Assembly (NCBI GenBank): GCA_030374765.1
Contig: JARGXX010000073.1
Coordinates: forward strand, 496,001 to 560,000
Direction: 5' to 3'
Length of the DNA stretch: 64,000 nt
Origin: Agarophyton chilense
Taxonomy: Eukaryota; Rhodophyta; Florideophyceae; Gracilariales; Gracilariaceae
Both the position numbers and the translations under genes were made by a program. A model generated the notes under the pieces. That model saw only the letters and a list, made by a program, of their open reading frames with translations, was not told where the DNA came from and did not search any database. Positions 38,051 through 47,894 of the stretch are shown here, piece after piece (the first letter of the stretch is position 1; the number at the start of each line of letters is the position of its first letter).

Positions 38051-39273
38051 AAAAAAAGAACGATTTTGAGGCGCAATATCCGCTGGTGTACTTTCTCGCA
38101 TAGGGGGAACTCTGGCGTCGGAAGGTCCCCCAGGAGTGTCGTAGCGCGGGAATTTCTTCTTTCGGTAGTCGAATCGAGGAGGTTCATGCGTCTTCACGAG
38201 AGCATTTCTGGAAGACTTCTGTAGGATCAGTTGCGTACAACTGGGCCGGTCACGCCACCAATGTCCGCGCTGGCCGCAAGCTCGGCACGTCGTGACGGCC
38301 TTCCTCTCGGCGAATCTGGTTCTAACTTTTAATCCGCCCGGCGACTTCTCCTGAACGCCGAGCATCGTCGTAACCGTCGGGATGAATGGAGTCTTCGTTG
38401 TCGGAGTTGTACTGACTGTTATTTCGCTTATTGCTCGGACGGCCGCATCAAGAGTGATATGAATTTGGTTTTCCCGTTGTCTCAGCATGAGGTCATCGTT
38501 GTATATGGCCTTCAGGATTGTTTCCCCTGATGACAGATGAGCCTTAACTTCTTCGATGTTTATGCTCGGCGTGTCAATACCTTGACGAATGGCTCTCATC
38601 TCCTCGTCGAGCTTGCGAAGCCTGAACTGCGACACGGATATCTTCTCCCTGAGACCACTCAATGGTCGCTGGGTGGTATCGTTCACCAACTGTAGGACGA
38701 TATGATTCGTAGTGGCCTCAGGGAGACGTGCGTTCTCGATTAACAGCATGGAAAATAACTGTCCGTCTTGAGTAGAGTGTCCGGCGTTGCTGTGAGTAAG
38801 GTGAAGACTTGCCAGTCCTTTAAATCTGCGTGCGTACTCAATGGGCGTCTCTGTAGCAGCTCTGGTGCATTGGTGGATGTTCTTCATCATCATCACTAGC
38901 CTCTTCACATTCTCGGTGGGGGTGTCCTCCGCCACGATGTTGAGCATCTTCTCGATCATCTTGCTCGAGTCTTCGTCATCTTCACTACGGTCCAAGGACA
39001 AGAATCCCTCCAAGATAGCATGGTCGAGTAGCTGTTTAGCTGAGTCGTCTACCGCGAGATATAGAGTGTCTCCAAGCGCGCTCCAGGTAGCGCTAGCATA
39101 TTTGCAACCTCCGTCGGACATACGTTTGACGATGCGCATCCAGTGGCGCACCTCGTTTCGCCATTTGAACTTCACTGTGGTCGAATCGAACGGGGGTGGA
39201 TCAGTTGGTTTCCGCGGAGATACAGTCATGGCTGGGCCCATAACTGTGAGATCATTTGAGTTCAGCGCCATGA
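38042..39273 (-). CDS. gag: copia Gag with zinc knuckle
   Basis: The frame extends upstream through the LTR, but the sensible starts are MALNSN at 39273 (in the LTR end) or MGPAMTVSPRKP at about 39240. The product is about 400 residues: an alpha-helical capsid-like region (FKWRNEVRHWMRIVKRM, PIEYARRFKGLASLH), then CRACGQRGHWWRDRPSC, a retroviral-type knuckle near the C-terminus (about 38240-38290). TAG at 38042-38044 ends it three codons after the slippery run TTTTTTT. It packages element RNA in virus-like particles (family knowledge). Confidence 0.85.
38051..38057 (-). promoter_or_regulatory. -1 ribosomal frameshift slippery heptamer
   Basis: On the minus strand the gag codons read TCT TTT TTT CGT CAA TAG. 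T TTT TTT fits the X XXY YYZ rule in the zero frame, and slipping back one base enters the pol frame directly (TCG TCA ATA GGA). The gag stop lies six bases past the next codon. The downstream sequence is C/G-rich and could form a stimulatory structure. Confidence 0.7.
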
Positions 39274-39872
39274 TGTATCTACTACGTGGAATAGGTTCGG
39301 CACAAGCCGGAAGATCACTGTCCTCAGTTCGTTTTATTCTCGTCTCCCCTCTTTCTCTCCTTTTATACTCATGATCTATCCTCTCTATTACGCCTGTCCC
39401 TTCGATCACTATTCTATGCATTCGACTTCCGTCGTATTGTTGCGAGCTTCTAATGCTAATAACGCCTACAGTCCTGTTGCATTGTTCTAATGCTATCGCC
39501 GCCCATACGTCCTTATCTTCATCTGTCCTGCTGCCCTCCGTGTCCAATCTCTCGTTGTGTGGCCCCTTCCCTCCCGGGCGTTCCTTCATCAGTGAGCATT
39601 CTGCTCTCGTACTCTTGCACTAAACCTCAATCGTCTTGTCGCTCGTCCGCGGGCTACTTCGCCGCGCTCGTTTCTGTAGTTGCATTCCCTCGTTAAGCAG
39701 TCCCCTCTCTTTTGTGCCCCTTGCTCTTCCGTGCTCCGTTTTGCACTCAGTATAGTATTCGATTGTAACCTTTTCCTTGCAGCTGCATTAGCTCTTGTCA
39801 ATGTGTCATATACGGTGACATCGCGGCGCAATTGTTACAAGTCCCTTTCCATGCAGATTCAAACATGTCACA
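39245..39872 (-). repeat. copia 5' LTR
   Basis: 628 bp, almost identical to 33870-34497. It is followed on the minus strand by GTTATGGGCCCAGCC, in which TGGGCCCAG could be the primer-binding site. It is bounded on the right by ACTGT at 39873-39877. Confidence 0.92.
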
Positions 39873-40229
39873 ACTGTACGCGCACCGAGGGGGGGTTCCT
39901 TGCCGCTTTTCCTATCCTTCGGTATTCCTTTGGCGACCCTACGCTCGTTGTCCGCCGTGAACCACGGTCCGCGCTTCGTCCATTCAAGGGCACGTCAGTC
40001 ATCCTGCCCTATTTGGTTTCATCTTCCCTTCTTTCCTTCGCGGTATTCCTCCATCGGTCGCGCGCGATGCCATGATCGCCTTATAAGCCCGTCGGATATG
40101 CCATTCTCTCTCCGGACTGTGTCACTTCCGTCGGTTTTACTATCCATTTCCCGGCGGACCAACCTGTGGGCAGCGGCTCCATGGCTTCGAACAACCAAGC
40201 GGAGAGCTCCTCTGGATACCAAGTAGCCT

Positions 40230-40692
40230 ATGAACGCCCCGGGGACCACTATGACCATCCCATCGGACGAAATCCGAGGGCAGTGCATCATGCCATTCTG
40301 CCGTCCTGTTGGTATTACTGCCTCGATAGACATTGCGACAGTCCTGAGAAAAGCTTACTCCTGGGCGCGTCGCTCGGGGCACTACGCTGCGGTTGTCCAA
40401 CAGGGTCAGGATCTGAAAACAGCTATGCTCAATACCCGGTAGCAGAATGCGCAGGTGAGGTCCCAGAGAATTACTGCCGACTTCGATGCCCGATATGATC
40501 TAAATTTGAGCGACCGGAAGGCTTTCGATGGGGACAATAGTTCCTCAGGTGGATCTCCGCCGTAGAAGCGTGCTCGGCTCGTTGGGGTCGGTTCTGGTGG
40601 TCTAGGGTGCTCCTCCGATGATCCTAGTCCCGGTTTCACTCCTGCAGGTTCCAATGAGGACGACGGAGTTACTCCTGCGCCGCCCAGGTGAG
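40230..40692 (+). pseudogene. ORF antisense to gypsy C, in its 3' region
   Basis: ATG at 40230 starts MNAPGTTMTIPSDEIRGQ; the frame runs to about 40692 with in-frame stops at 40440-40442 and about 40563. Across the stops the composition stays protein-like: DFDARYDLNLSDRKAF, then a basic KRARLVG and an acidic Ser-rich tail. It lies between the chromodomain end and the 3' LTR of gypsy C and runs opposite to pol, the same position and polarity as the antisense ORF of gypsy D. No domain was recognised. Confidence 0.4.
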
Positions 40693-40860
40693 CCCTGTTG
40701 GTAATCCGAGCGCTTCTGCGAACCTTGAGGTTGTGGTGAGAGCTGTTCTACCTCTGTTTGTTGTCAAATGAATTAATGCTTGTGCTTTCACAAGGTTCTT
40801 GTATCTCAAACGTGCGTGCTTCGGAATGGCGTCTAATCTTGAGAGCGTCTCGGGTCTTCT

Positions 40861-41440
40861 TCATGTATCTCCAAAGGACTGACCTTGTTCCCTGGTGCGG
40901 GAGCAACGAAGAACCGTCGTGCTCCGGCAAACCGTCGTGTCGGGAGGCGGTTTTGGAGGTGTTTTGGGAATTTTCGGTCCAATGTTTGCCTCCTCCTGAA
41001 GGCTGCGCTCCGAGTGGCTGATCTTGCGCCAATAGCGGGCGATAAAATTACACGGAATGGTTTGAGGCTCTGACCAAGTGTCTTCCTCAGGTGTGCATCC
41101 GAACCAATGGACGCCATAGAGCATAGTTCCATCTTCTCCCCGACCGGTGGAGATGATGCGCTCAACCACATATTCCGGTTGGTGTTCATTCTCCGGATGG
41201 AAAGTGTGGTCCAGAGGGGCGAATGAATCGGAGTCCGTTTGGAGAGATGTGTCATAGTAGTTGGCATTGGCCAACGGGTCCGTGGGGCTAGTCGAGTTCA
41301 CTAGAACTGCTTTAGGGGGTTCAGAGACTTGTGCGTCGACCTGAGGCCGTGGTGATTCCGTTGGGCCAGGGGGCTGGGACTTTGGTGGTACGGAGGAACT
41401 GGGAGCTCGTCTCAAGCGGTCAAAAGACACGGTATCCTAT
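40861..41440 (-). pseudogene. pol: gypsy C pol C-terminus with chromodomain
   Basis: The minus-strand sequence begins DTVSFDRLRRAPSSS, typical of the end of a gypsy integrase, then Pro-rich linker, then a chromodomain (YVVERIISTGRGEDG, LYGVHWFGCTPEEDTWSEP; about 41060-41200). It directly continues the pol frame broken at 46739: excising the DNA transposon with one copy of ACGT puts FQLAAYV in frame with DTVSFDRL, separated by one TAG. Confidence 0.8.
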
Positions 41441-41444
41441 ACGT
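41441..41444. repeat. Target-site duplication ACGT (left) of DNA transposon
   Basis: ACGT occurs here and at 46735-46738, immediately outside the 20-bp inverted repeats. Confidence 0.7.
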
Positions 41445-41695
41445 CTGTGTTCTCCGAATGCTAGATAAGTGTGCTAGATAGCTAGTTTTGTAAATAAAAA
41501 GCCAAAAAATCTAAGAATTTTGCAGATTGCGCTAGTTCGGCACCTGAAAATTTTTTTTTTGGAAATAAGAACTCCATGCATCTTAGTGTTTTGACCACTT
41601 AATGCTGCTTAATCTGCATTTGCAGTTTACTTGTCACTTTTGACCGCTCTAGGTGGAGATCCATACCAAGGCAGTCGCCAGTACCTTCTACCTCC

Positions 41696-42127
41696 TTACT
41701 GGCCCTTTTGCTTACTAGGCTCCAGCGTTCCACCTGGAGGGTATTTGAGTTTGAAGAAGTCCACCACCGCATTCTCAACCTCGTCCACCTCCCCACTGCT
41801 CAAGTTCCTCACACCCGGCTGCCCCACCACACACACATTCCCACCCTTCTTCTCCACATCCTTACCAACCCTCCTCTTCTTCAGCCGACTCTCTCCAACT
41901 CCTCCCCCTTTCCATTCCTCTCTCCCCTTTTTCATCCCAGCCGGCTCCCTGCGTCTCCCTGGCATCACCGGCGACCCTTTCGCTCTCCCCCTCTCCTCTC
42001 CCCCCTTTTTCAACACCTTCCGCGCACCCCAAATCTCCCCCACCCCTTCCATGTGCACTTCCAACACCTTCATACGCCTCTTCAGTTCCTCATTCGCCCT
42101 CCACAGCTTCCCAATCTCCAGCCCCAT
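41696..42127 (-). CDS. Transposon coiled-coil ORF
   Basis: A 143-codon ORF: MGLEIGKLWRANEELKRRMK.. forms a heptad-like helix in the first 35 residues, then a basic Gly/Lys/Arg-rich stretch (ESRLKKRRVGKD), then a short hydrophobic end (VDEVENAVVDFFKLK). The coiled coil with a basic region suggests a DNA-binding dimer, by analogy with accessory proteins of CACTA elements; this is inference. The frame also continues upstream into the hairpin array, but that part is repeat-derived. A mutated copy at 12516-12947 shows that it is a shared element gene. Confidence 0.55.
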   Translation of the reverse strand: MGLEIGKLWRANEELKRRMKVLEVHMEGVGEIWGARKVLKKGGEERGRAKGSPVMPGRRREPAGMKKGREEWKGGGVGESRLKKRRVGKDVEKKGGNVCVVGQPGVRNLSSGEVDEVENAVVDFFKLKYPPGGTLEPSKQKGQ

Positions 42128-43938
42128 CGAGTCGCAGCACACCCCTGGCGGCCCACAAATCGCCCGAATGGTGTCCCTAAAACATGTTGGTGAATTGTCG
42201 GCCAACAGGGGTGTGCTGCGACTTCATCGGTGGACCGATGAAGTGGCAAGGAACCCCTGTCGGCCGACAAATACGGCATAACATCACGCATGATGCGTTT
42301 CTGAGATGTTGGTCGACTGTCGGCCGACAGAGGTGCGCTCCGACTTCATCGGAGGTCCCGATGAAGTCCCCGCGCACCTCTGTCGGCCGACAGAATGCAC
42401 CGTGTACACCTGGGCGTCCTAAAAATTACAAAATTATATGTATTAGGTCGGCCGACAGAGGTGCGCGGGGTCTTCATCGGAACCCCCGATGAAGTCGGTG
42501 CGCACCTCTTTCGGCCGTCAGAGTGCACCGTGTACACCTGGGCGTTCCATAAATTATATGTATTATGTTGACCGACAGGGGTGTGCTGCGACCTCATCGG
42601 TGGACGGATAAAGTCGTAGGGCACCCCTGTCGGCCGACGAATACGGCATAACATCACTCATGATGCGTTTCTGAGATGTTGGTCGACTGTCGGCCGACAG
42701 AGGTGCGCTCCGACTTCATCAGGGGTCCCGATGACGTCCCCGCGCACCTATGTTGGCCGACAGAATGCACCGTGTACACCTGGTCGTCCTAAAAATTTCA
42801 AAACTATATGTACTATGTCGGCAGACAGAGGTGCGCGGGGACTTCATCGGGACCCCCGATGAAGTCGGAGCGCACTTCTGTCGGCCGTCAGTCGACCAAT
42901 ATCTCAGAAAGGCATCATGCGTGATGTTATGGCGTATTTGTCGGTCGACATAATACATATAATTTTGGAACGCCCAGGTGTACACGGTGCACTCTGACGG
43001 CCGAAAGAGGTGCGCTCCGACTTCATCGGGGGTCACGATGAAGTCCCCGCGCACCTCTGTCGGCCGACATAGTACATATAGTTTTGAAATTTTTAGGACG
43101 ACCAGGTGTACACGGTGCATTCTGTCGGCCAACATAGGTGCGCGGGGACGTCATCGGGACCCCTGATGAAGTCGGAGCGCACCTCTGTCGGCCGACAGTC
43201 GACCAACATCTCAGAAACGCATCATGAGTGATGTTATGCCGTATTCGTCGGCCGACAGGGGTGCCCTACGACTTTATCCGTCCACCGATGAGGTCGCAGC
43301 ACACCCCTGTCGGTCAACATAATACATATAATTTATGGAACGCCCAGGTGTACACGGTGCACTCTGACGGCCGAAAGAGGTGCGCACCGACTTCATCGGG
43401 GGTTCCGATGAAGACCCCGCGCACCTCTGTCGGCCGACCTAATACATATAATTTTGTAATTTTTAGGACGCCCAGGTGTACACGGTGCATTCTGTCGGCC
43501 GACAGAGGTGCGCGGGGACGTCATCGGGACCCCTGATGAAGTCGGAGCGCACCTCTGTCGGCCGACAGTCGACCAACATCTCAGAAACGCATCATGAGTG
43601 ATGTTATGCCGTATTCGTCGGCCGACAGGGGTGCCCTACGACTTTATCCGTCCACCGATGAGGTCGCAGCACACCCCTGTCGGTCAACATAATACATATA
43701 ATTTATGGAACGCCCAGGTGTACACGGTGCACTCTGACGGCCGAAAGAGGTGCGCACCGACTTCATCGGGGGTTCCGATGAAGACCCCGCGCACCTCTGT
43801 CGGCCGACCTAATACATATAATTTTGTAATTTTTAGGACGCCCAGGTGTACACGGTGCATTCTGTCGGCCGACAGAGGTGCGCGGGGACTTCATCGGGAC
43901 CCCTGATGAAGTCGGAGCGCACCTCTGTCGGCCGTCAG
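42128..43938. repeat. Hairpin array 2 inside DNA transposon
   Basis: The array has the same units as 4802-5491: core GACTTCATCGG/CCGATGAAGTC, boundary TGTCGGCCGACA, type A and B hairpins, and the GTGCACCGTGTACACC and CATCATGAGTGATG spacers. The unit starting at about 43198 is repeated exactly with a period of 370 bp (again at about 43568); an inverted copy of most of it lies at about 42346-42657. Spacers occur in both directions (forward at about 42395, reverse at about 42960 and 43320). Open frames across it are repeat artefacts. The array starts within a few bases of the coiled-coil ATG. Confidence 0.9.
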
Positions 43939-43997
43939 AGTACAAAAGCACATGTTTGTGTGTGTGTGTCGCTGCGTGTGATACGAATGGGCCACTT

Positions 43998-44310
43998 GGC
44001 CGCGGAACAAGGGTGCCACGGCATGGGATTGGTCAACGGCAACACACGTGTAACAGATGACCAATAGCGTGCCGTGGCACTAGGCTGGGCGGCGGAACAG
44101 GAGTGCCACGTCGCAGGATTCAAGGACGGAGACACGTGTACTCGCGCTCGCCAATGGCGTGCCGTGGCACTCGCGCGGGCGGCGGAACCAAGAGTGCCAC
44201 GGCACGTGATTGGAGGATGCCGACACGTGTAGGAAAATTGGCCAATGGCATGCCGTAGCACTCCCCGCAGGCGGAAAAACATTCGTGCAAGCGACACGTG
44301 TGCACTCGCG
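43998..44310. repeat. Subterminal tandem repeats with GTGCCACGGCA dyads
   Basis: About 3.5 copies of an 86-88-bp unit. Each has GGCGGAAC, then GTGCCACGGCA, then ACACGTGT, then CCAATGGCGTGCCGTGGCAC, so each unit is a broad inverted repeat around a CACGTG hexamer. The last unit is partial. They sit just past the 3' end of the transposase gene. Clustered subterminal repeats are the usual transposase-binding sites of CACTA-type elements, which is the inferred role. Confidence 0.8.
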
Positions 44311-44366
44311 CGGTCAAGGTAGATGTGTGCAGTGCAACACGAATATAACGCTACAAATGCATGTTT

Positions 44367-46527
44367 TCATAGACAACACCGTGCAAAGCACGGATCGGAG
44401 CCGTTTTGATCGGCGATGTAGTCGTCTAGGGTTGGGGTGAAGCCGCCGACGACGTATGCGGAATTGACGAATGTGAGACGGGTTTGGCGGAGAGTGGTAG
44501 AGTCCTGGTTGAGAGCTAGTGTTTCGAGTGTGAGTGTGACGAAGGAGGGGAGTGCGAGGGTTCCAATCTGTGAGATGATGGCGATAATGTCTGGGGAGAA
44601 GAGGTCCTGAAGGGAAGAGATTGTTGATTGGGGGTTTGCTCGAAGGAATTTGTGAGCGGTGATGAGATCGGAAAAGGAGGTGTGCTTGCCATCACGGACG
44701 AAACCTGGTTTGCGGGCTTGGAAGGGAGGAGGAAGGGCATGGGAGGATGAGGTGACGGAAGGATCAGCGGAGAGAGAAATCCAATTGTTGACGGCATCGG
44801 AGCGTTCGATGGCACGGATGGTTTCGTTGTTCGCGGTGGGTCTGCGCTTGGAGGTTCGGGAGTTTTTTGCTTTGAAGAGGGTATGGGCTTGTTCAAAGAT
44901 GCCTGCATCGTTGAAGTGGAGACCCCCAAAGCGTCGAATGTCGTCTACGATGTGATCGAGGAGGTGGAATTTGAGGGAGCCAAGGTTGGAGGTATGGTAT
45001 GGACCGAGAACATCGACAGCTCTGTGCTTGAAGGAATGGATTTGGGAGGCGAGTTTGGCAAGACGAGAAGTGGTCCATTCGGGGACGGAGTTGTAGCACA
45101 TGGAGGTGAGGAGAAGGTCTGTGTACTTGGAGAAGACGGTTGTGATGGGAGCGGAATTGGCTTCGTCACAGCAGCGGTCGAAGAAGGCGCCGATGAAGGG
45201 GAAGACCATGTCGAGGGCGCGGTAGTCTTTTGCTTCTAGCATGCCGCGGACGCCGTCAGTTGTGAAGAAGCCGTTGAGGGACTGCCCGCTTTCGGAAGTA
45301 GAGAAGTCGATGTGGAGCTGGGGAATGATTTTCGATGGCGGTGAGGATGAAGTTGGAGTGCTTGAGGATGGAGGTGCGGACGGAGTGGAAGGAACGGCGG
45401 GAGTTTGTGGAGCTGATGGTGTTGAAGAGGTGTTCTGATCTGAGACGTTCGATGGCGGCGAGCTTGATGAGTTTGGAAACGCAGAGGTGGAAGTTGTGGA
45501 GGGGTTCGAAGGGGAAGATGTTGTACGGGGTGAGGAGGGGGGTGATGTTGAAAAAGGGGTAAGACTCGAAGAGGGAGGGGTATTTTGCGAGGGAGAGGGA
45601 GTGGAGTGCTTGGAGAGCTTGTTCCTTGAAGTTGCGCGAGACTCTTGGCTTGCGGGCGAGGAGAGCTGCTTCGGAGTCCTTGAGGAGGGAGAAGTGTTTG
45701 TTGCGGGCTGCAAGGGTGAGGGGAAGAGATCGAGGGGGATGGGCGTGAGAGTGTTGGTGGAGTTGTGAGCGAGGGACAGAGCATCTGTGGCAGGGGTGCT
45801 GGGGGCGGGTGCCGTGGGAGATGGCGAGAATATCCTTTGCCTCGGGAATGTCTGCGCAGTAGCTGGCGATGATGGGGTGGCATTGACGAAAAACGCCGTC
45901 TGCGTCGCGGAAGGGGAAACCGGGGAGGGCGGAAGAGAAGAGAGGTTGAAGGAGGGAGGAGATGGTCTGCTGTATGAGTTCCATTTTTGTTTGGCGGGGG
46001 ATGGAGGAGGAATGAGTGATGATATCTGCATCTGGAGAAGGAGTGATTAGGGTGAAGGAGGTGGGAAGATAGCCGAGGAGTGTGAGGTTTTCGGAGATGC
46101 ATTTGCGCCGAAAGGAGTCGGAGAAGTTGAGAAGGGTGATGTGGAGGGGGTAGGAGGTGATGGAAGAAGATTTGAGAGAGGTAGAGGACTTTTCGGAGTA
46201 GATTTGGACGAGGCCGATGAAGGAGTCGATACCGGTGGAGTGAGGGAGATGCCAGACGATGTTATCTTTTGTGGACTGCATGATGGCGGTCTTGAGTGCG
46301 GGGACGACTTTTGAGCCGAGGGTGGCTGCCATGGGTTGTGCGAAGGCGGGGGAGCCGGAGGCGGGTGTTTGGGAGATGGGGTGGAAAAAGTTGTTCTTAA
46401 AGTGTGCGAGGGCGAGCTGTTGTTTGAGGACATGGATTGCGTCTTTCTCGAGGAGGGTTGCGGAGAAGCGTTTGAGGGGATCGAAGATGGTGGAGGGGGC
46501 GAAACCAATGGACCTAAACTGCGGCGA
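44367..46527 (-). pseudogene. Plavaka/CACTA-like transposase, one frameshift
   Basis: The first frame reads from about 46527 (RSIGFAPSTIFDPLKRFSA) to about 45310. It includes WHLPHSTGIDSFIGLVQIY, PLHITLLNFSDSFRRKC and LTLLGYLP, then CADIPEAKDILAISHGTRP with CHRCSVP, and PYNIFPFEPLHNFHLCV. All follow the pattern of Plavaka/CACTA-type DDE transposases (ithl-N-sd-Rrk.., GyLP, D-pE.., C-C, LH). A one-base shift near 45310 moves coding to the frame with DFSTSESGQSLNGFFTTDG and LKFHLLDHIVDDIRRFGGL, then HTLFKAKNSRTSKRR, ending at 44367. The shift makes this copy probably inactive. The start is unsure: a pyrimidine tract and CAG at about 46528 could be a splice acceptor. Confidence 0.6.
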
Positions 46528-46738
46528 CAGAAAGAATCACGCTAGTTTTACCTCCATCAAAACTAGAAAAACTGCAGATATGTGCTAGTTTTCCTTCCCA
46601 TTCAAACTAGCACTAATGAACGAATGAAAATATTTTCGGAAATTAACACCTCCAAATTTGGATAAATTCACGGGTTTTTTGGTCATTTCAATTCTTCCTT
46701 TTTTTACCACTGAACTAGCATTCCGAGAACACTGACGT

Positions 46739-47011
46739 AGGCTGCCAATTGGAAACGTGATGGTGTGTATTCATTGGCCTTAAGGAATTTGTATGGTCCT
46801 GCTGGGCGGGGTAAGAGCTTCGGCGTAGTGTCCTCGAGGTCTTCATTTTCTTTTGGTGACCGGTCCAGGTAAACCAGGTCTCCTTTCCCAAAAGTCGGTG
46901 TGTTCCAAGCGGCTTTGGCGAAATTGACCTTGTAGCTCCGTTAGGCTTTGGTTAGTACAGTTCTGGCCGATTGGATAATGCGGTCGATGCGTCGGTGCGA
47001 GTAGCGCTTCC
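46739..47011 (-). pseudogene. pol: gypsy C integrase C-terminal part
   Basis: The minus-strand frame RKRYSHRRIDRIIQSARTVL, then (after a TAA) RSYKVNFAKAAW and GKGDLVYLDRSP, then PRPAGPYKFL is the usual tail of a gypsy integrase before the chromodomain. Upstream it meets the LTR of gypsy D at 47012; downstream it is cut by the DNA transposon. About 150 integrase residues are missing between this part and 57553, so gypsy D insertion or later recombination deleted target DNA. Confidence 0.7.
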
Positions 47012-47556
47012 TGTAGTATTCTACTATGTCGGGGAATCCGATAGGCTGGTTTTTCGCGAAGTCGCGGTTGGAACTCATAAGTGAGTGATTTCATCAGCAT
47101 TGTGATATGAAACGGCACACCGCGTAGGATGCCAGGAGGCAGGGTACATTGTTGGAACACGTGGTATCACAAGTGGAGTGGCTTGCAACGGCGCATGTAG
47201 TGGCGATCCACGTGGCTGGTTTTACTACCCTTTGTAGATGTAAGTCCATTACGGACCGTACCCATACAGTGGTTTGGCTAAGTGGCTGACCACTGGGTAT
47301 TATTAACGTATTATTTGGGCACTCACCCTGGCACACAGTATATAGTGTACCAGAGGCTAGCGCCGACTCCAACTAAAGGAGATAAAATGGGCATCATGAC
47401 TATTCTGTTCCTCGCTTAGGATTCCTTAACCGGAGATCCAGACGAGCTATAATAGATATTCAGCCCCCAACCATTTCACGATCCGTCTCGTACCTACGTT
47501 CCATCAACGTTTTACAGTTGCACTGTTCACCCTCGCTGGCGAGTAGTGGCCTTACA
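47012..47556 (+). repeat. gypsy D 5' LTR
   Basis: 545 bp, similar to 56995-57552 with a more divergent patch near 47088-47110. TG at the start and TTACA at the end. An alternative start is TGTTGGAACACG at 47150. Confidence 0.75.
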
Positions 47557-47894
47557 CCCCACTTCCAGCTCGCTGGTGTTGTAGCTCTACCACCCCTTTT
47601 CTTTCGCGGCAAGCGACCAATCGGCAGTCCGAACGCTGTCGCAGGTGTCTGCTCTCTCCGTTAGAGCGGATACTACAAGTGGTCTCCCGACATAGAACCA
47701 CTGTGGTCAGCTGCACTGAACAATTCGTTCCTGGAACGTGGAATCAATATCGATACTTGGAAGAAGTGGAATCACTACAGTTATTTTTTTTTCGAACCAC
47801 CTTCGGCAATTGCGGAATTCATCGTGGTTGAACACGTGGTCGAGAAGTCGAAGACACCATTTGGTTCGCAACCTGGACTCAGGTTTGGTCTAGG

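Larger units (their letters stand above)
33870..39872 (-). mobile_element. Ty1/copia retrotransposon, near-intact and young
   Basis: Two 628-bp LTRs (33870-34497 and 39245-39872) with TGTGA ends differ by only a few substitutions, and the element has a perfect 5-bp target duplication ACTGT. Gag and pol are long and open, and pol has protease, integrase, RT and RNase H in copia order. It is inserted in the 3' untranslated part of gypsy C. It is the youngest insertion in the window judged by LTR similarity. Confidence 0.92.
41445..46734 (-). mobile_element. Plavaka/CACTA-like DNA transposon with internal hairpin array
   Basis: The 5290-bp element has 20-bp terminal inverted repeats: CTGTGTTCTCCGAATGCTAG at 41445-41464 and, reading inward from 46734, CAGTGTTCTCGGAATGCTAG (two mismatches). 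It is flanked by ACGT and inserted in gypsy C pol. On the minus strand it contains a transposase gene (about 46527-44367), 3.5 subterminal tandem repeats (43998-44310), hairpin array 2 (about 42128-43938) and a coiled-coil ORF (42127-41696). A second copy end lies at 12516-13198. The superfamily is inferred from the transposase and the CAGTG/CTGTG termini; ACGT as target is unusual for CACTA (normally 2-3 bp). Confidence 0.8.

Noticed and set aside
42346-43906. Repeated 102-codon ORF in hairpin array 2
   Set aside because: Identical peptides arise from the 370-bp repeat and its inverted copy; start codons are not consistently ATG and there is no codon bias.
42128-43938. Possible CRISPR array
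   Set aside because: Spacers are the same few sequences repeated in both orientations, repeats are long hairpins, and the context is eukaryotic with no cas genes.
46528-46560. 33-nt mini-intron joining ATG-GAG to the transposase frame
   Set aside because: Donor GTAAAA and acceptor CAG are in the right phase, but 33 nt is very short and the donor lies in a local palindrome (GCTAGTTTTACC..AAAACTAG); kept only as a note on the start.
47012-47160. Part of gypsy C integrase instead of the gypsy D LTR
   Set aside because: The minus-strand reading looks somewhat integrase-like, but the repeat with 56995-57143, the TGTA/TACA ends and the polypurine tract fit an LTR better; doubt noted in the entries.
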